Shown in pieces: positions 62,285-64,000 of a stretch of DNA of 64,000 nucleotides; within the stretch, counting starts at the first letter, position 1; each line of letters starts with the position of its first letter. Source of the stretch: Candidatus Omnitrophota bacterium (GTDB taxonomy: Bacteria > Hinthialibacterota > Hinthialibacteria > Hinthialibacterales > JAKPRU01); assembly GCA_029570205.1 (NCBI GenBank), contig JAKQSI010000008.1, forward strand, positions 10,318 to 74,317, read 5' to 3'. The position numbers and the translations under genes were made by a program. The notes beneath the pieces are model-generated. The model was not told where the DNA came from. It searched no databases and saw nothing but the letters and a program-made list of their open reading frames with translations.

Positions 62285-62636
62285 CGAGCTGCGGGGATGT
62301 GCGGAAAGCCTGGTTCGCGAGGACTCGCGTGTCCGGGCAGTGGGGCTTTTCGGGTCGCTCGCGCGTGGAGACGCTACACCCTCCAGCGATGCGGACCTTC
62401 TGATTGTGCTTTCCGAGTACCCTGCAAATCCCTGGTTCAAACGTATTCCCGACTATTCGAGGGCTTTTGATGGAATCCCGCTGGGTGTGGAACCCTTCCC
62501 TTATACACTCGCCGAAATCCGCAATATGCTGGACCGACCGGGGTTCATGCAAACCGTCATTCGGGAATTGATCCCCCTGGCCGGAGAATTGAGTCAATTC
62601 GAGCAATTAAAGGAATGGGCCGGAAAGTCGGAATGA
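62208..62636 (+). CDS. Minimal nucleotidyltransferase (MNT)
   Basis: The nucleotidyltransferase fold is shown by GLFGSLARGDATPSSDADLLIV (GS...D.D catalytic motif). In MNT/HEPN systems the MNT adds nucleotides to the HEPN toxin to neutralise it. The N-terminus normally begins near TVAYLDRQ; the nearest starts in frame are ATG 62208 (used here) and TTG 62262, so the start is uncertain. The frame overlaps the HEPN end. Its stop overlaps the next gene as ATGA. Confidence 0.8.
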   Translation: MKRSAVQIRSCGSVTVAYLDRQAAIDELRGCAESLVREDSRVRAVGLFGSLARGDATPSSDADLLIVLSEYPANPWFKRIPDYSRAFDGIPLGVEPFPYTLAEIRNMLDRPGFMQTVIRELIPLAGELSQFEQLKEWAGKSE

Positions 62637-63871
62637 ACGATACAAAAGAATCAATTCTGGAACGACTGAAGAAAGATGCCGGTATCGGTGATGGGCTGGA
62701 TCGTCTGGGCGCAGATTATCCGGGGGTTCTGCAACTTTACTTGGATCTCTTTGCGGATCATCCCTGCCTGGAGACCGTGGCTGCGCCGATTTTCCAGGCT
62801 TATATGGCGATAGTCCGTTGTTTTGATGACGGCGGGACACTTTTTGTCTGCGGAAACGGCGGCAGTTTTGCCGATGCAGCCCACATCACAGGGGAACTGC
62901 TGAAGGCATTCGAGCGGAACCGCCACCTTACGGAGGAAGAGCAGAAAGCGTTTGCCGGACTTCCGTATGGCGAGGACGTCGGCAAACAGCTGGAGCATGG
63001 ATTCCGCGCCGTGGTTCTGGGTAATAATGCCGTGCTGGCATCGGCGGTGTTGAACGATTTCTCCATGGCCAATATGCATTATGCCCAGGAACTCTATGCG
63101 CTATGCCGAAAGGGTGATGTCCTGATCGGGATCAGCACCAGCGGCAATGCCCGCAATGTCATGTACGCCATGACCACCGCACGAGCAGCGGGTGTCAAGA
63201 CAATCAGCCTGACAGGGCAAGGCGGCGGAGAGATGGGACAATTCGCCGACATCGCAATCAAGGCTCCGGGGACACGAACACTGAAAATCCAGGAGTTGCA
63301 TCTCCCTGTTTACCATACGCTCTGTCTAATGATCGAAGATCATTATTATCCGAAGGCAAGGGTCCCGGCTGAACCGCCCAAAGGCAGCGTGTTGGATTTG
63401 GATACGCTCGCTTCCGCCATCGACCGGCTCAAAGCGCGCGGACGGAGAATTGTCTGGACAAACGGCTGTTTTGATATTCTTCACATGGGCCATGTCCAAT
63501 ATCTCCGAAACGCCAGGGAGCAGGGCGATATTCTGGTGGTCGGGATCAACAGTGATGAATCCGTGCGGGCGTTGAAAGGCGAAGGAAGGCCGATCATCCC
63601 GGAACGTCACCGCGCCGAGGTGCTTGCCAGCCTGGGTTGTGTGGACTACGTGACCATTTTCAGCGACATGGACACGGTTCGGCTGCTGGAACGCCTGAAA
63701 CCGCACGTCTATGCCAAAGGCGGCGATTACGATATCAACAGCATTGTCCAGGTGGAGCGCCGAGTTGTAGAGAGTTACGGCGGCGAGATCCGTATCCTTC
63801 CCCTGGTGCAGGATGCCTCCACCTCGCGGATCATCAGCCGGATCACCACCGGCGCCCAGCTGAAGGGATAA
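62633..63871 (+). CDS. Fused sedoheptulose-7-P isomerase (GmhA) / heptose nucleotidyltransferase (HldE-C)
   Basis: 412 residues. The first ~245 form a SIS domain of the GmhA type (CGNGGSFADAAHITGELLKAFE, STSGNARNV, LTGQGGGEMGQFADI). The last ~160 form an RfaE2-type nucleotidyltransferase (TNGCFDILHMGHVQYLRNA, with HxGH; GINSDESVRALKGEGRPIIP; YAKGGDYD). Together they would supply ADP- or GDP-heptose for LPS or glycans; the middle kinase (HldE-N) step is missing here. The ATG at 62633 overlaps the MNT stop. An IS-derived end starts directly after its stop. Confidence 0.92.
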   Translation: MNDTKESILERLKKDAGIGDGLDRLGADYPGVLQLYLDLFADHPCLETVAAPIFQAYMAIVRCFDDGGTLFVCGNGGSFADAAHITGELLKAFERNRHLTEEEQKAFAGLPYGEDVGKQLEHGFRAVVLGNNAVLASAVLNDFSMANMHYAQELYALCRKGDVLIGISTSGNARNVMYAMTTARAAGVKTISLTGQGGGEMGQFADIAIKAPGTRTLKIQELHLPVYHTLCLMIEDHYYPKARVPAEPPKGSVLDLDTLASAIDRLKARGRRIVWTNGCFDILHMGHVQYLRNAREQGDILVVGINSDESVRALKGEGRPIIPERHRAEVLASLGCVDYVTIFSDMDTVRLLERLKPHVYAKGGDYDINSIVQVERRVVESYGGEIRILPLVQDASTSRIISRITTGAQLKG

Positions 63872-64000
63872 CCCGCATTTCTCACAAGCCTGTCAGAAGA
63901 GGGGTGAGACCCGTTGCATAACGCGAGAATAATCGCGGCGAGTGGTTTCTTGAAGAGATGAGACCATGCAAGTCAGGATAAACAGAGAAACCCGCACCCC
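63872..64000 (-). mobile_element. End of a second IS1380-derived element (runs past the window)
   Basis: In reverse orientation it repeats the right end of the element at 56955-57306 with ~90 % identity by eye: the terminal repeat CCCGCATTTCTCACAAG (63872-63888), the CCTGTCAGAAGAGGGGTGAG stretch and, near the edge, CAGGATAAACAGAGAAACCC, which corresponds to the transposase fusion point (57187-57207). The rest lies outside the window. Confidence 0.75.

Overview
The window looks like one chromosomal piece of a Gram-negative, probably uncultured, bacterium of moderate to high G+C. LPS/heptose genes (a GmhA-HldE-type fusion, an O-antigen ligase-like protein, a Wzz-like protein, PseB) indicate a diderm cell, and fliW-csrA suggests a flagellated one. 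Tat-exported Gfo/Idh/MocA oxidoreductases, a DUF1080 protein, PQQ/FG-GAP propellers, DUF4091- and GH38-type enzymes are the gene set expected of polysaccharide-degrading PVC or Hydrogenedentota/Sumerlaeota-like lineages. The lineage is inferred from gene content only; there is no rRNA gene in the window, and I found no tRNA gene.

Layout. 1-2.3 kb: end of a transglutaminase-like gene, an ABC ATPase, fliW, csrA and a possible small RNA with its own promoter and terminator. 2.3-8.3 kb (minus strand): yggT, a DUF2298 membrane protein, and a cytochrome b / octaheme cytochrome c pair. 8.3-10.8 kb: apbE coupled to a Tat-exported oxidoreductase. 10.8-18.2 kb: an MFS transporter, cdsA and an O-antigen ligase/Wzz pair, bracketed by two inverted copies of a repeat module that carries tandem 33-bp hairpin units (9 and 18 copies). 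18.3-22.1 kb: RNase P RNA, a receiver-HisKA protein that overlaps its 3' end, folD and purF. 22.1-27.4 kb: a UroD-family protein, an APC permease, a GNAT acetyltransferase and an isolated transketolase C-terminal half. 27.4-32.3 kb (minus strand): rpmA, then a branched-polyamine-type operon (bpsA-like, speD) that continues into a Gly/Met-rich membrane-anchored protein and a coiled-coil protein. The bpsA-like gene carries an in-frame repeat insertion. 32.4-33.9 kb: a HigB / HigA-ImmA toxin-antitoxin-protease operon with a visible promoter and operator. 34-46.4 kb: a secreted propeller protein, pseB, an exported O-methyltransferase, and a Tat protein / Gfo-Idh / giant PQQ-methyltransferase-malectin protein / DUF1080 series, followed by an aldo-keto reductase. 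46.5-56.3 kb (minus strand): NIL-domain gene, valS, miaB, an Rpn nuclease, a family 2 glycosyltransferase and a large FG-GAP/DUF4091 protein. 56.4-58.9 kb: RelE/RHH and VapC/AbrB toxin-antitoxin pairs around a short IS1380-derived element, then a gene-free repeat graveyard. 58.9-64 kb: a GH38 homologue lacking the expected nucleophile, a HEPN/MNT pair translationally coupled to a GmhA-HldE fusion, and the end of a second IS1380-derived copy.

Two themes stand out. First, the genome is full of short palindromic repeats of several families, found between genes, acting as likely terminators, and in one case inside a reading frame. Second, many proteins are exported, multi-domain and unusual (propeller-methyltransferase-propeller fusion, Gly/Met-rich anchor protein, signal-peptide O-methyltransferase). 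All functional statements come from motifs read by eye; no database search was run.
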